A stretch of 64,000 nt of DNA from Alisma plantago-aquatica (Eukaryota; Streptophyta; Magnoliopsida; Alismatales; Alismataceae), in NCBI GenBank assembly GCA_963693085.1, contig OY856413.1:744492556-744556555 (forward strand), in the 5' to 3' direction. The notes below the pieces were generated by a model that was not told where the DNA came from, did no database searches, and worked only from the letters and a program-made list of their open reading frames with translations. This document shows, piece by piece, positions 1-11,724 of the stretch (positions are counted from its first letter, which is position 1; every line of letters begins with the position of its first letter). The position numbers and the translations under genes were made by a program.

Positions 1-2600
1 ATGAATTTGGGTTTAGGATTATCCTTTAAGTTCCACTTTTATAATTTTTTGGCAATTTATTCTTATATTCACTTAATGGGAAAATAAATTCATTTATTGT
101 CACATTATCTTCACTTTTAGGATTTTATTTCTTTTTCCCACACAAAAGCCATAGAAACTTCTAGTTCGGTTTTATTTTATCCTTATCTCTCTTAAGTGGA
201 CATTTTGCAAATCAAACCCATGGATCAACTTTCACTGAGGTATTTGTGCTTAACTCCTTATAAAGTAAAATATTGGGAACAAATGTACACCAAACCTTAA
301 TATATTCCACTAATTCAACATCAAGGACATAAAGGAAAGAAAAGCTTAGAAAAAGGTTGAAAATAATATTATATATTAATTTCAATTCGTTACATCTACA
401 TCATATCACAATCAAGATGGTGGATAGTGTGGGGTCCTCTTCTTTTTTACGATGATCTATAGAATATGTTCTACTGCATCTAGAAGAGGCCTATGGGGTT
501 ATTTGATTGATCTATATAGATCTATTGTGGATCATATGTGGGAGCTCATCAAGGGCTTCAACATTTTACATTGTGTTGAGGATAAGAGAGGAATTATGTT
601 TTGGATATCCATGGTGTGATGGATTTTAATAACATGATACATGGGTATTGGTGTTTCAAAGATCCCATGTGAATGTGGTCAATTTATGTGGGTTGATAAG
701 CAATAGAACATTCCTACCACTAGGGAGAAGCATGAGATAGGCTTTGTTAACTCGGCATGGCTTATCTTTGATAATATTCAATCTTCTTACAAGATATAGA
801 ATCTCTTACCTTATAGGATATTACTTCTAGTAAGTTGTTCCTTATTTGTTTTTGATGTGTATCTTTCACATCCAAATTATTTGGACATTATCTCCAAGTG
901 CTCAACCATGATTGTGTGAGCAACCCATCATTTATATTTTTATCTAATATTTAAAACCTTAGAAATTATATAACATTATAGAATCACAATACCTTTGAGA
1001 ATGTCCCTAGAAGAAGTATAATCTTGAAGATGTGGTATGCAATCTTATAATGGAGTATGAAAAACACCCTAATTGACTAAATGAAAAACTAATGATCAAA
1101 CTTGAGAAGTTGGATGACATTCTCTAAGACAAAAAACCTTGAAAATTCTCTAGAAGCATATAATCAAATACCTTTGAGGATGTTCCTAGAAGAAGCATAA
1201 TCTTAAAGATTTAGTTTGCACTCTTCAAATGAAATATGAAAAACACCCTAGTTCACTAAATGAAAGACTTATGATCAAAGTTGAGAAGGATATGGGTGAA
1301 ATTCTTAACCAAAACGAGGCTTTATGGAGAGAGAGAACCAATATCAATTGAATGGATGATGGGGAGAGTATTCTATTCTTAAGACTAGAAGAAAGAAAAG
1401 GCATGAGTCCCAAATATTACATGTTGATGACAACTTTATAAGTGATAATACACTCATGGATAAAGGCTATATCCTTTGTTTTTCTCTTCTACTTCCCTAT
1501 GACACTCTAGATGGCATTTGATGAGGTAAATTTTTGTACTTCATCAACAGAATATCATTCCACTGCAAAAACTTTGGGAGGATGCTTTCCTCATCACCAA
1601 TTGTCATCTCTCATGGTGGTATTACAAGAAGACAAGGACCCTAATTTTTATAATAAGATGAAAGAGATCGGTCTTGAGGTGTCCAAGTTGAGATTGAGAA
1701 CCATCATATTGTACAAATGGTTTTTGTAAGACGTTACAAATTTGAAGCTTAATATGGTAGTTGGCTTTGACATAATTACAGAGTATCCCACACAAAGACA
1801 AGTTGCCTTACTCCATATGGAATTTCCATAATTATATGTGTATTGGGATTTTAGTACTAGTTAAATGGAGGTAGCTATAATTAATCATGGGTTCATCAAT
1901 TTCTTGTTTCTTTGAGAGCATCTTTAGAATTTGAATGTTCATGTTATTGAAGTTGATGACATGATGACTTACCAAACTATTTGCACCAATCATTTATCCC
2001 TACGACATCTCATCCCCTATGTTAGTGATCAAATATGATGTATAGGATTATTTTATAATTGGTCACCAAGTACCTAAGATTATCAACACGACACCCAAGG
2101 ACTTCGACAAATGGGTGCCCATTTGGAGTAAGGGTAGTGTTTATTAATATGACCTTCTTGCTAGTTCAGATAAGAGGCTGGATAATTCTAGAAAGAAAAG
2201 TTATATCTCAAAAATATACTTCTTGAAGATATACTTAGATGGTGTTGTGTATTGACAACCATTTTGGGGGGTTTTAGCACATGTACCTGGTTGTTTTTCT
2301 TATTTTTTGTTTGGGCTTTCTTTGATTTTATGGTTGATGTGTACATGGTCCTTGTTTAATAAGAAGAGATGTAGCCTTCTGGTTCTAATAATTTTTCTTA
2401 AATGAGGAGACTATGAAAATTAATATTAACTCATTGCTTAATTTATGAATTTGGTTAAAAAATATTTGAGGGAAAGAAAATGTCAGAAAAAATTATTTAC
2501 CTAGAAGAAACTTATAATTTTAACTAGATGGAATGAAATTATTACAGGGAATTCAAACTATAAGAAAAAATTATTTTTGGGCTTATGTAATTTTCTTGAA
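1..2600. other. AT-rich DNA, no recognisable gene
   Basis: No reading frame longer than about 70 codons and no family motif is visible on either strand. Short open stretches, for example around 1511-1729 on the plus strand, look like remnants of old coding DNA, but I could not assign them. No terminal repeats, primer sites or tandem repeats are seen. It may be the flank of the decayed relic that follows. Confidence 0.5.
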
Positions 2601-3499
2601 GAGAAATATATTTATAAATCATAATCAATTATTTCAATGAAACAAGGTAGAAAATAAACCCCTGTATGAGATTGAGGAAGTGATAAAGATCATCCCCTAA
2701 AGTCCTAAATGCACATTCAGACATGCCCAATGATAAGAGGGTCCTGCTAAAGTTGTGGAAAATGCAATATGAACTCTTACTAGGGCATGAATCACCCGAG
2801 TCATAAGAGGAATGACATCGGTCTGAAGTGACAAACACATATGAGTATGTTCCCTCTGAGGAAGAAACAAAGATCAAAGGGAAGCGGAAGGTGATGAGAA
2901 CAACCCTGGAGAGGCCAGTAAATAAGAAGAATAGAGTATCAATAAAGACTAAACAATAGACTAGAGCGGTAGAGTCATCAAACACACCAGTAGAAACCAC
3001 AACTAGTGAGACACATGTGTCCATTGATGATGGATAGAAACAACCACAAGCGATGTTTCAACCTAAAGACTAGGAGCACCATCCGAGTATGATCAAATGA
3101 TGAAGACCAAAACTTTCAAACCAACTCAATATATGGACAAACACGACTTCTGACATATGGGGCTCAAAAAATGAGTTGTAGATTTCTTAAGGGGAGAAAA
3201 TATCCATATCATCTGTAAAGACATTCAACGCTCCTAAACTGACCTCACTGCCGAGTTATGTCATCTTTGATAAAGGCACCTCTTGAATAAAGAGAAAAAG
3301 ATGATGGGGAGCAAAGTTTAAACTGCATGTCCTCTTGATGGACAAGGACTACTTTTTGACGAAGAAGATACTAAATGCAATATTCACAGAAAAAGAAGAA
3401 CAAGCCAGAGCCAACATGGAAATAAAAAGGGATACTTTCTTTTATAAACAAGGTCAATCAGACGTTCTACTTCCTCTCCCAGTGATGAACCACTATGAT

Positions 3500-5490
3500 G
3501 CTTAGAAGCCGATCATCTCCAGAGATGATATTAATAAAATGCTATCTAGTAGTATCAGAAGACTTGGGGATGAACCCGCCAACCTTGTCAAGGAACTAGA
3601 GAAAGCCATACAACCAATAGGGAGAGGGAAACTAGCAGTCAAAACCCACAAGGTAATTCCAAAGAATCCACGATCAAAATTGGAATACCAACCCAAAAGA
3701 GAAAGGTGTATCGAGAATAGAGCAACTAATACCACCAGAACATGCTATCCTTGAAACCAACAAAGAAATGGTCGATTCCTACACCACCGAGCCACCTATG
3801 GACATAGGAAGGCCAGAGATACATGATGCAAAGTCAAGAGAACAGCCAAAGGCCTCAAGAAATGACAAGAACAAGGAGAGGATTGTAGATGAGCAAGTAA
3901 AAGCACCTACACCCCCAACAATGCAATTGCATAACAACCATTGGTGCCTAAGCAACCCGCCTCATCTCCAAACAAGAAAGGAAGTAATGACTACTACAAT
4001 CCTAGTGCATGAACAACAATGAACAACGAGCCTTGGTGAAGGACTAGGGTGTCGATTTGATGCCATGTGTGATCATATTCAAAACTCTTCCTCTAACTCA
4101 TTGAATATTTCATTAAGCCTACAAGCACTAACTACGTAGATGGAAAGACTGGACGAGAGAACTGCAACCCTCCCACAATTTATGCAGGAGGTGCTCACCA
4201 GCCAAAGAATAGTGATGTAGACAATGCAGATAATTGTGACAGATATGGGAGAATTTAGAAGGGAGAGGTATTAGATGCAGAAAGATAGGGATGCAATGCG
4301 TAAGGAACACAAAGAGTTTTAACAAGCTATGGAGGAAGAACAAAGATTACAAGAGGAGAGGGGAGCAAGGAAAAGATCCAAACAAAATTTCAACCATTCA
4401 CCCTTGGAAGCATCCTCGAGCCCATCCAACTCAGTTCCAAACAAAGATGAATAAGTTGAGAGCATGCCCTCAACACAGGGAAACATTCATCATGAACAAC
4501 ATCATGATGAAGAGTAGCACATGCAGATAGACATCCCCCACGCTATAGTGTATGATTCTGATTTGAGCTCTTCACCAATAGATAACAACACTCTAAGAGA
4601 GGATCAACCAAGTGAAGAGGACATCTAAACAATGGGAGAACAACAATGACAAATCCATGACCTATAATGAATAACAATTACACGATACCTCGATGAATTG
4701 AAGATATCCATGGACGTATGCCACGTCCACTTACAGTTCAACGAGCACAATGAACACCACGATGACATCTATGATGGAAAGATGGCTGCCACGCTCGCTG
4801 AACTGGGTGTATCGATGCTTGAAATAGGATAACCAACACCACCAGAAGATGATGTAACAAACAATCCACCCTCATCTAAAATCCCAACAATGAATGTCTT
4901 TGAAGTAAACCAACCTATATAGAAACCAATACTGGAAGAAAAGAAAACAATAGTTGGGGAAGGGACATCTGACAAGGATGAAGGTGGCCTTGCCTCCTTA
5001 TTTTTGGGTGTACCACCTAGGGAATCTTCACCCCTAGAAGAGACAACATGAGGACCGATGCCATCACTACTCCCTTGTAAGTTGAAAAGAATGGACATGT
5101 AGTCTGTGTCCTGGATTTCATGCAGAGATGTCCTTGTTCTCACACACATCCTAGATGAAACTCTTCCCAACACAAATATTATATACAACAACCAAGGGAG
5201 TAAATTAACTAGAGAACACTTTAAAAGGATCCTCTTGAAGAAAGCATAAGTCCATAAAAGTCTATTCAAGGTGATATGCACAACTATGCTAGAGGAGTTC
5301 TTGCATGCTGAGAAAGTGCAACGTCTTCAGCGGTACAACCATTTTGGCAAAGTGCCTTTAGTGAAGGCAAATTCAATCTTGAACTTGTCAAGGAACCCCA
5401 TGTGTCTGTAGAAAGACCAGAAACAAGATTCTTCACTTTGCCAATTAGAATAGTCAAACACTGGGCACTGATAGTAGTTGATCTGTACAA
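3500..5490 (+). pseudogene. unidentified decayed coding relic
   Basis: I do not recognise this gene. From about 3700 to 5490 one frame (phase of position 3768) reads almost continuously for about 600 codons but carries roughly twenty stops. In the last 260 codons (from 4710) I count eight, and all could be CAA, CAG or CGA codons changed by C-to-T. The conceptual protein is hydrophilic. It has a charged Glu/Arg/Gln-rich, probably coiled-coil stretch near 4140-4380, a Ser/Pro/Asp-rich linker, and a more globular end near 5200-5420. Upstream, 3539-3754 is open in another phase, so a frameshift is likely. Short open pieces continue to about 6306. It could be a transposon gag-like or accessory protein, or a dead host gene. 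No catalytic or zinc-binding motif is visible. Confidence 0.45.
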
Positions 5491-6618
5491 ACAACATATG
5501 ACAATCTACAACTATTGTACTGTCGAGATGCCCTACACTTCCCTGTCTTCAAGAATAAAGACATGCATGATATAAAAAAGTACCCATCTGATTTTAGTAC
5601 GCCATCTAGAGGATAGGAAACCACCATGTTAGCAATTTGAAGAACTTCATCATCAATACCAAAGTTCTCCAGGAAGATCCATGATTTAGGAACTGTGCTT
5701 TCATTGTCCTACATCTCATGGAGGTTGTGAACAAGAATATCCCATTTGAGACCTCAACAGACTACGAGGAATCTATACAAAGGAAGTCATATATGACCAA
5801 CGCTTCTTCAATGACCTGATAATGCCTCGCAATACAATACCACACCAACTCTATACAGGAGTGCTACTTCCTGATAAATTGCCATGGTGCCAGTAGATAA
5901 AGATAGTATGGTTGGATCCCTTAGAACTAGAATGTGCATAGACATGGTTAGAGGGCTGGACAACTAAAGAGCAAGACAATGACATGAACCGAATTCTAGC
6001 ATAGACAATATATGAACAACATACACCTCTTCAGGATGAGTGGACCCCCCAAGTTGGGCCCGATGCAAGCCTTACATGTCTCCTGGGTTACAAAAAAAGT
6101 CGAGAATGAGAAACATGGACCTAATTGATAGGTTTTATCCCAATTTTTTCCCACATGAGCGTTTATTGACTTCAGGATTGATATACAGGTCAACAAGAAT
6201 GATCCAACCAATTTTCCATTTTTTTATAGAAGGAGAAATAGTTACGGGGAAGGAGGACGTCCTTGTCTCCTTCCTTATGAATAGGGGTATGATACATACT
6301 GGATGAGTGTAGTGTTTTCTTTCTCAAGTTGTTAAGCTAAGCTAAGGGTAGGGAATCCTAGATAATCCTAAGGCTTTGTTCTTGGAATCTTTTAGAATCT
6401 TAATCTTGAGGGACTCTATTGCCTTTTCAAGTCTGAATGGGAATCCCATTGTAATTGGTTAACCTTACAAATGTGTTTGTGGCAAGGATTTAGATAAAAA
6501 TAGGACAATCCATGGCCTATTAAAAGTGAATAACTAGCCTCCATGACCTGAAGGAAAATAGTATAAGGTCATTGGACTTTCAAGGATAGAAGGTACATAT
6601 GGATGAGATTTTAGTGCT
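5491..6618. other. decayed sequence, no clear feature
   Basis: Weak coding character continues on the plus strand to about 6306, where there is an 88-codon open stretch from 6040. After that there is only AT-rich DNA. The segment ends where homology to the Y LTR begins abruptly at about 6619, so its right edge is a rearrangement breakpoint and not a natural element border. Confidence 0.4.
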
Positions 6619-7559
6619 CAATTTTTGGACATTCATACTTGCTACTTTTGATTCATATAAATTCATGTGATTGCTGGAATATTCATTTATAATGGGCCTT
6701 TGGACCCCTCCTTCTATGATTGCCATTTTATGTGAAATTGACTAAAATGTTAGTCTTGCCACTCTATTTATGCATGCTACGTGTTTGACTAGAATATCTA
6801 GAATAGTGGTACTTATGTACAACCATACTTATATAGGGCATGTGTATTCCGCCCGGGGTGTGCGTTTCCACCCTTGTTTATTTTTAGGCCATGATCCTAT
6901 GGTGTTATGGCCCTATTTTAGGCATATTTAGTCTACATTATTATGCATGCAAATATTCGTTGTTTAATATGAATCTGTGGACGATTGTTATGCAAGACAC
7001 ACTTTATTATCATGCTTGCAAATCTGAATTTAATATTCCTCATTTCTTTTGTTACTTTTCTCTTGAACATTCCTAAATGCAAATAGCCCCCTTTTCTTGT
7101 GGGAACATCTTTCTTCTAACACTTTTAACCCTATATAATGCCAAAAGTGTTTTATATATGTACATACTTAGCCTTTGTTGACTTCTTTATTGTTTCCTAT
7201 GTTCTGGGTGATGTTCCCTTCCACCCAAGTTTAGGTGCATTAAAGATCAAGGTTGCTCGAAGATCATATAAAGAGAATTGTACTTAAGGATAGCTTGGAA
7301 TGGCTGGGTTACCCTCTGTTACTGGATTTAGTTGTACTTAGTTCAAGTTTTTGTAATCACCTTTTATGGTGAGGCACAATTGTATAAATGAATTGTACTT
7401 AGTTCAAGTTTTTGTAATCACCTTTTATGGAGAGGCAAAATTGTATAAATGAATCATGAAGTGACTTTGTAATAGTTTTGTTTCTGCTACTTTATTATTA
7501 CATGGCTCTCATGTATTATATCATTTGAGTGGATCCCCTTTCGGGTCTCACTCTTTACA
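6619..7559 (+). repeat. displaced end of the Y-element LTR
   Basis: This piece is the reverse complement of 38178-39057, the U5 end of the Y 5' LTR. It finishes with the same terminal sequence (CTCACTCTTTACA) at 7559. No primer-binding site follows, so this was the outer end of the 3' LTR. The rest of that LTR (32613-35743) lies 25 kb away and starts exactly where this piece stops. The piece is 61 bp longer than its counterpart because of a tandem duplication at 7332-7453. Confidence 0.85.
7332..7453. repeat. 61-bp tandem duplication
   Basis: Two adjacent copies (7332-7392 and 7393-7453) differ at only a few positions. The matching place in the other Y LTR, near 38270-38340 on the opposite strand, has one copy. 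The duplication therefore arose in this LTR after insertion, or in only one daughter copy. Confidence 0.9.
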
Positions 7560-8254
7560 AGATCACCTCAAGATAAGAAGTGAAAACCAAGGTCAAAGGA
7601 AAGATCAAGAGAAGAGGGTAAAAACCCTAGGCCAAAAAAGAAAGTAAGAAGGCAACTTCATGGCCAAACAACCTCACATAGGAACTACTAAGGAAAATAA
7701 TAGATTCAACCTATATAGGAGAGGAGTTCCTCAATAAGACCACCATATGTAAGGTTTGGCCTCCTTGCTTCCAAGTTTGAGCTGATTATCTTACAAGCAC
7801 CAAAGGGGACGAGCTCCAAAGATGAGAGAGTGAAAAAGGATGTAAAAGGTTCATATGCATACAAAGAGGGAGGTATATATACTCAAAGGTAGGAGAGTGA
7901 TGAAAGAGGTTCGGAATCCAACTAAACACATCACTTGTCCACCAAAGAACAACCATGAAACCACTAAAACCATGCATGCAGGATGGTTCATGAAAACCAA
8001 GGTGGTTTAGAAACCTCACTTGGTCCTAGCGGGCCATCAGTCAAAGGGATTCGTGGCCTATAAGGCTCATCAATCGAGTACCAAAACACATCCACACCCT
8101 TGGTCTCTCATCAAACCAAGAGAGACCTCCAAGCATCTTCAATCGAAGGGGGTTCAAGGCACACCCTAAACATCATTGAATGCAGAGATTAGGGCCAAGA
8201 AAACACATGGATCATCACTAAAAAACCAAGAACTCAAATGGTCACCACTTTGTT
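7560..8254 (-). repeat. fragment of LTR Z (promoter side)
   Basis: Read on the minus strand, this segment has a TATA-like stretch near 7870-7885 followed by leader-like sequence. It flows into the sequence that begins at 24712 if the two are joined at a shared GATCT. The two parts have the same style and neither is complete alone. I infer that both belong to one large chromovirus-type LTR, interrupted by element X at 8255 and formerly by the Cassandra element. The first five bases (AGATC) are the complement of the five bases to the right of Cassandra (24712-24716). Confidence 0.6.
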
Positions 8255-8721
8255 TGTAAAATACCCAAATCTGAGACCATAGATTAATCCTCTCTTTTCT
8301 AAGACCCCTTATAGAAATACTTAGAAAAAATAGATTAGTTAAGAGTGTTTATAGCCAAAATATATAACTTTTTAACAAATAAAATTTTATATAAAATTAA
8401 TGGTAATTAATTAATCAGTTATCCATCAACTGAGTATTGATTGTGCAAACTCAAAAATTAACTCAACCTTAAATTTGTACTCTAAAATAATTCTAAGTGT
8501 AGTGATGAAAATAAAAATAATATATAAAATATATAAAATAAGAAATTAGAGATATTAATTGAGTATCAACATGCAAGTAATGAAACTTAATTGAATATGT
8601 TTTCAAAAGAAAAGTTTGTTGTCAAAATTAGATTCCTCAAGCCATAAATACTCTAACCACCTATTTTAAAGTTAACTGAATGTTAATTTCTCCTCTAATT
8701 TAATTTAAGAAGGAAACCTAT
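8255..8721 (+). repeat. X element 5' LTR, part 1
   Basis: It starts TGTAAAATACCC and aligns with 45457 onward, where the 3' LTR of X starts TGTAACATACCC. It is cut at 8721 by the Athila insertion and resumes at 21563. X LTR copies are clearly more divergent from each other than the LTR pairs of the elements inserted in them, so X is the older host. No coding capacity is seen. Confidence 0.8.
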
Positions 8722-10283
8722 TGATGCGATGATTTTGAGTCGCATTTGTAGACCTATTTCATATGTGTTTTATGCTTTAATTAGTCATTTTCATGGTTAA
8801 TATCGCATAATTCATCTATTTTGGTCTTTGCTATCATTTTATGTCAAATCTCCCTTATTACATCATTTTGAGCATTAATTGTCAAAATATTATTATTTGT
8901 GTGAATTTATTTGGTTCCATGTTTGAATTTCAGGACAAACGAGTATTTGCTTCCGTCGATACCATCGATGGAAGTCGATACCATCGACAGGGATGTCGAT
9001 GGTATCGAGATACCTTCAGGTTGCTGGCGAATAAGCAGTCGATAGTATCGACACCAAGTCGATACCATCGATGCATGGAGGCTACAGCGACGCAAAACGA
9101 CAAAACCGACACCTACAGGAAGTCGATACCATCGACCCAATTCGATGGTATCGAGACTGCATCATGCACTCGGACGAAAAGAAAGAAGGGCTGCCGCTAC
9201 TGTAGCGGGTCGATACCATCGACTCGCGTCGATGGTATCGACACTGTAGGATATTAGTTGGCTTTCTAATGATCTCAATCGGACGACTACGGTTAATTAG
9301 AGACCTAATGACCGAGATATACCTAATGACGGCCGCCCAGACGAGGGGAGGATCTGATTAGTCATTGCACAAGTATCGAGGAGCGGTAGAGAGGAGAACG
9401 GAGGCTAGAAGCTCATACTTGTTGATCCGGAGGCTGAAGGAGACATATTCCACCACCGAAAGGCGGTAGAACACACATTCTACACCAAGGATCAACCAGT
9501 TCTTCTCTGTTCAGGGGTTTTCCCTTTCATTCCACGTTTTTCACATGTTCTCCCCTATTTCTACCATGTACTTGTGTGAGATGAACATGCAGGGCTAATC
9601 CCCTTCGTCTTTAGGACCGGGAGTAGCCCGGGAATTCATTGTATGACAGTTTTATAATAGTAATTCATATTTTATCTCTTAAATCCGTGGTATAGTTTTG
9701 TTTTCTCCATATATTGTTATGCTTGATCACCATAATAATAACCTAATGCCCTTAATTACTTTGAAAGAAGGATTAACGGCTGAAAAGAGACGAAACCTAC
9801 ATTAATCGATAAATCCCTTGACCAAGGTGGTGTAAAATTAATGGTGGAAACTGAGAGATCGTTCATAATGCACCTAGTTTAGGGTATAGGTTACTACGAC
9901 GGTGGAACTGACCTAAACGTAGGTAGTGGATTGCACCACGACAGTGGGCAATTCTATTTTAAGGCCACTACCCGGTTAGAGAGATAAAATTGAGGCATTA
10001 TATAGAATCTAATACAATGAAAACCCGCGGTGAAACCACAATCCTAAAGATACCCTTTTGAATTGGTTAAATTAACATTTAATCAATTGTTTGTTTTATT
10101 TTATTGTTATTTTCTTCTATTTTTAACAACAACTCCCAACTTGTTATTCGGCTTAGCTGATCGCGAGTAGTTAGTAGGAGTCCCCGACGATTGCACGTAT
10201 CCCTGAGTTCGACTCGGGCCTCACAAAGGCCTGTACTACTCGACGCGTTCACTTGCGTTTATACGCACGGTAAAATTGCGTCA
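8722..10283 (+). repeat. Athila 5' LTR
   Basis: It is bounded by TG and CA and pairs with 20009-21557. It contains a cluster of 15-bp palindromic motifs (8957-9243). It is 13 bp longer than the 3' LTR because of an extra block near 9735. The open frame at 8841-9257 runs through the palindromes and is not treated as a gene. Confidence 0.95.
8957..9243. repeat. array of 15-bp inverted-repeat motifs, 5' LTR
   Basis: About nine copies of GTCGATACCATCGAC or its complement GTCGATGGTATCGAC, some with one or two changes, lie within 290 bp. Each motif is itself an inverted repeat (GTCGAT, three bases, ATCGAC), and neighbouring copies often face each other, giving a second level of hairpin potential. 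The same cluster occurs at 20242-20530 in the 3' LTR. A third, larger cluster lies at 16092-16636. Confidence 0.9.
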
Positions 10284-10289
10284 AGTTTT

Positions 10290-10306
10290 TGGTGCCGTTG
10301 CCGGGG
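10290..10306 (+). other. primer-binding site, tRNA-Asp type
   Basis: The sequence TGGTGCCGTTGCCGGGG starts seven bases after the LTR end. It matches the complement of the 3' end of plant tRNA-Asp except for one position (T where C is expected in TGGCGCC). This primer is usual for Athila/Tat elements. Between it and gag (10307-10466) there is only an AT-rich leader. Confidence 0.85.
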
Positions 10307-10466
10307 ATACGACAATTTGTTGGCACTTCGAGTGCTGTGAGCGGCCACTCTAGGCCACCTTTTTTTTTTTTATATAATTTCTGAAATTTTTTTAGTCTAT
10401 TTTCTAAGTATTTGCAATCGTTAAGCACCATACTAAATTGAATCTTTCTATTTTCAGGTACTGTGC

Positions 10467-11690
10467 ATGGTGCAAATGCGGAGTACTGACTACGCAAATC
10501 ACGCACCAGAGGTCCTGCTACTTACAGGACCTGAGGACGAGGACGGGTACAATCAAGATTATCTAGAAGATATAGATTCTGAACCCGAGGAACAAGAAGA
10601 AATGGAGGACTAGCCACATACTATATGGGAGAAGATAAAGGCTTCTTTCGCATCCGCATCAAAAGGGCCTATAAAGAAGCAAGCACTCAACATACCTACC
10701 TATAAGATTGATCCGGCGTTGATAAATCTGGTTAAGTCCAATGCTTTTCATGGGCTCAAGAATGAGGACCCCGTCACGCACATAAGTCAGTTCGTTGAGA
10801 ACTGTGATATGGTGAAAATCGACAGGTTTCCACAGGATGCACTTTATATGAAGCTTTTCCCAAGCTCATTGGCGGGGGCCACGCGAGAATGGCTACACAA
10901 CTTAGATGATGAGTTTGTGGAGTCCTGGGACCATATGGTGGAGGTCTTCTTTGAGAGGTTCTTCCCTCCTGAGAAGACTAATGACATGATCTGGAAGATT
11001 CATAATTTTACCCAATAGGCCGGTGAGACATATTCTGAGACTTGGGAGAGATTTCAGGTCATGCTGAGGAGGTGCCCACATCACGGGCTGGATAAAGAAA
11101 CACAGGTAAAGATCTTCTATTTTGCTCTCTCCGAGAACGATAGGAGCAACCTTGATTCAGCCGGGTCAGGATTCTTTTTGAATAACACGGACACTAGGTG
11201 TTGGGAAATATTAAAGAACATGGCTAGGAAACAGTCATGGGGTGAAAGAGGTGCCGTGGAGCAGGTCCGAGCGGTAGGAGAGTTCAAGGCAATAAAAGAA
11301 CTGAATGAGAAGATGGATCTTCTCGCAAAGAAATTGCTTGCAAAGGAGGACAATGAGTCAGAGGATGATGCTCAAGTAAAATTTATGAGGCAGCAGCCCG
11401 GTTATAGGAACAATGACTATTCATGGAGAAAAGACAAGAAGTTTTCCTGGAAAGATCCTAACAACTTTCTGCAGGATCCGGATGCTAAACCCCAACCTGC
11501 TGTAGAGGACAAGAGCACAGAGCTGCTCAATCAAGTCATAAAACAAAACCAAGAACTCATGGCTACTTTTGGCCAGCAAATAAAGCAACAAGGAGAGTTC
11601 ATGAATCAGTTCGGGCAAACATTGCAGAGCCATGGGGCTCAAATGAGGACCATTGAGACATCCATGGCACAGATGGTAGCCGAATACTAA
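10467..11690 (+). pseudogene. gag: Athila gag, interrupted by two amber stops
   Basis: One frame runs from ATG 10467 to TAA 11688-11690 and is broken by TAG at 10611-10613 and 11016-11018. The middle part has the features of plant retrotransposon Gag: a short Trp-containing segment, the AREWLHNL-type core and, after the second stop, the ETYSETWERFQ segment. Gag forms the particle that packages element RNA. A Gln/Glu-rich coiled-coil tail follows. I see no CCHC zinc knuckle. The stretch where it is expected (about 11340-11420) has no cysteines. Just before 11690 the reading phase must change to continue into pol, because recognisable inter-domain residues appear in the pol phase from about 11683. 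A small deletion or insertion has therefore separated gag from pol. Confidence 0.85.
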
Positions 11691-11724
11691 TGTTCCCAGG
11701 GGAAACCAACAAGCAAAGGCGATT

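Noticed and set aside
8841..9257. 138-codon ORF in the Athila 5' LTR (and its 142-codon twin at 20128-20556)
   Set aside because: It runs through the palindrome array, its repeats create the apparent peptide motif, and the frame has no known domain. LTR position argues against a gene, although a conserved LTR peptide cannot be excluded.
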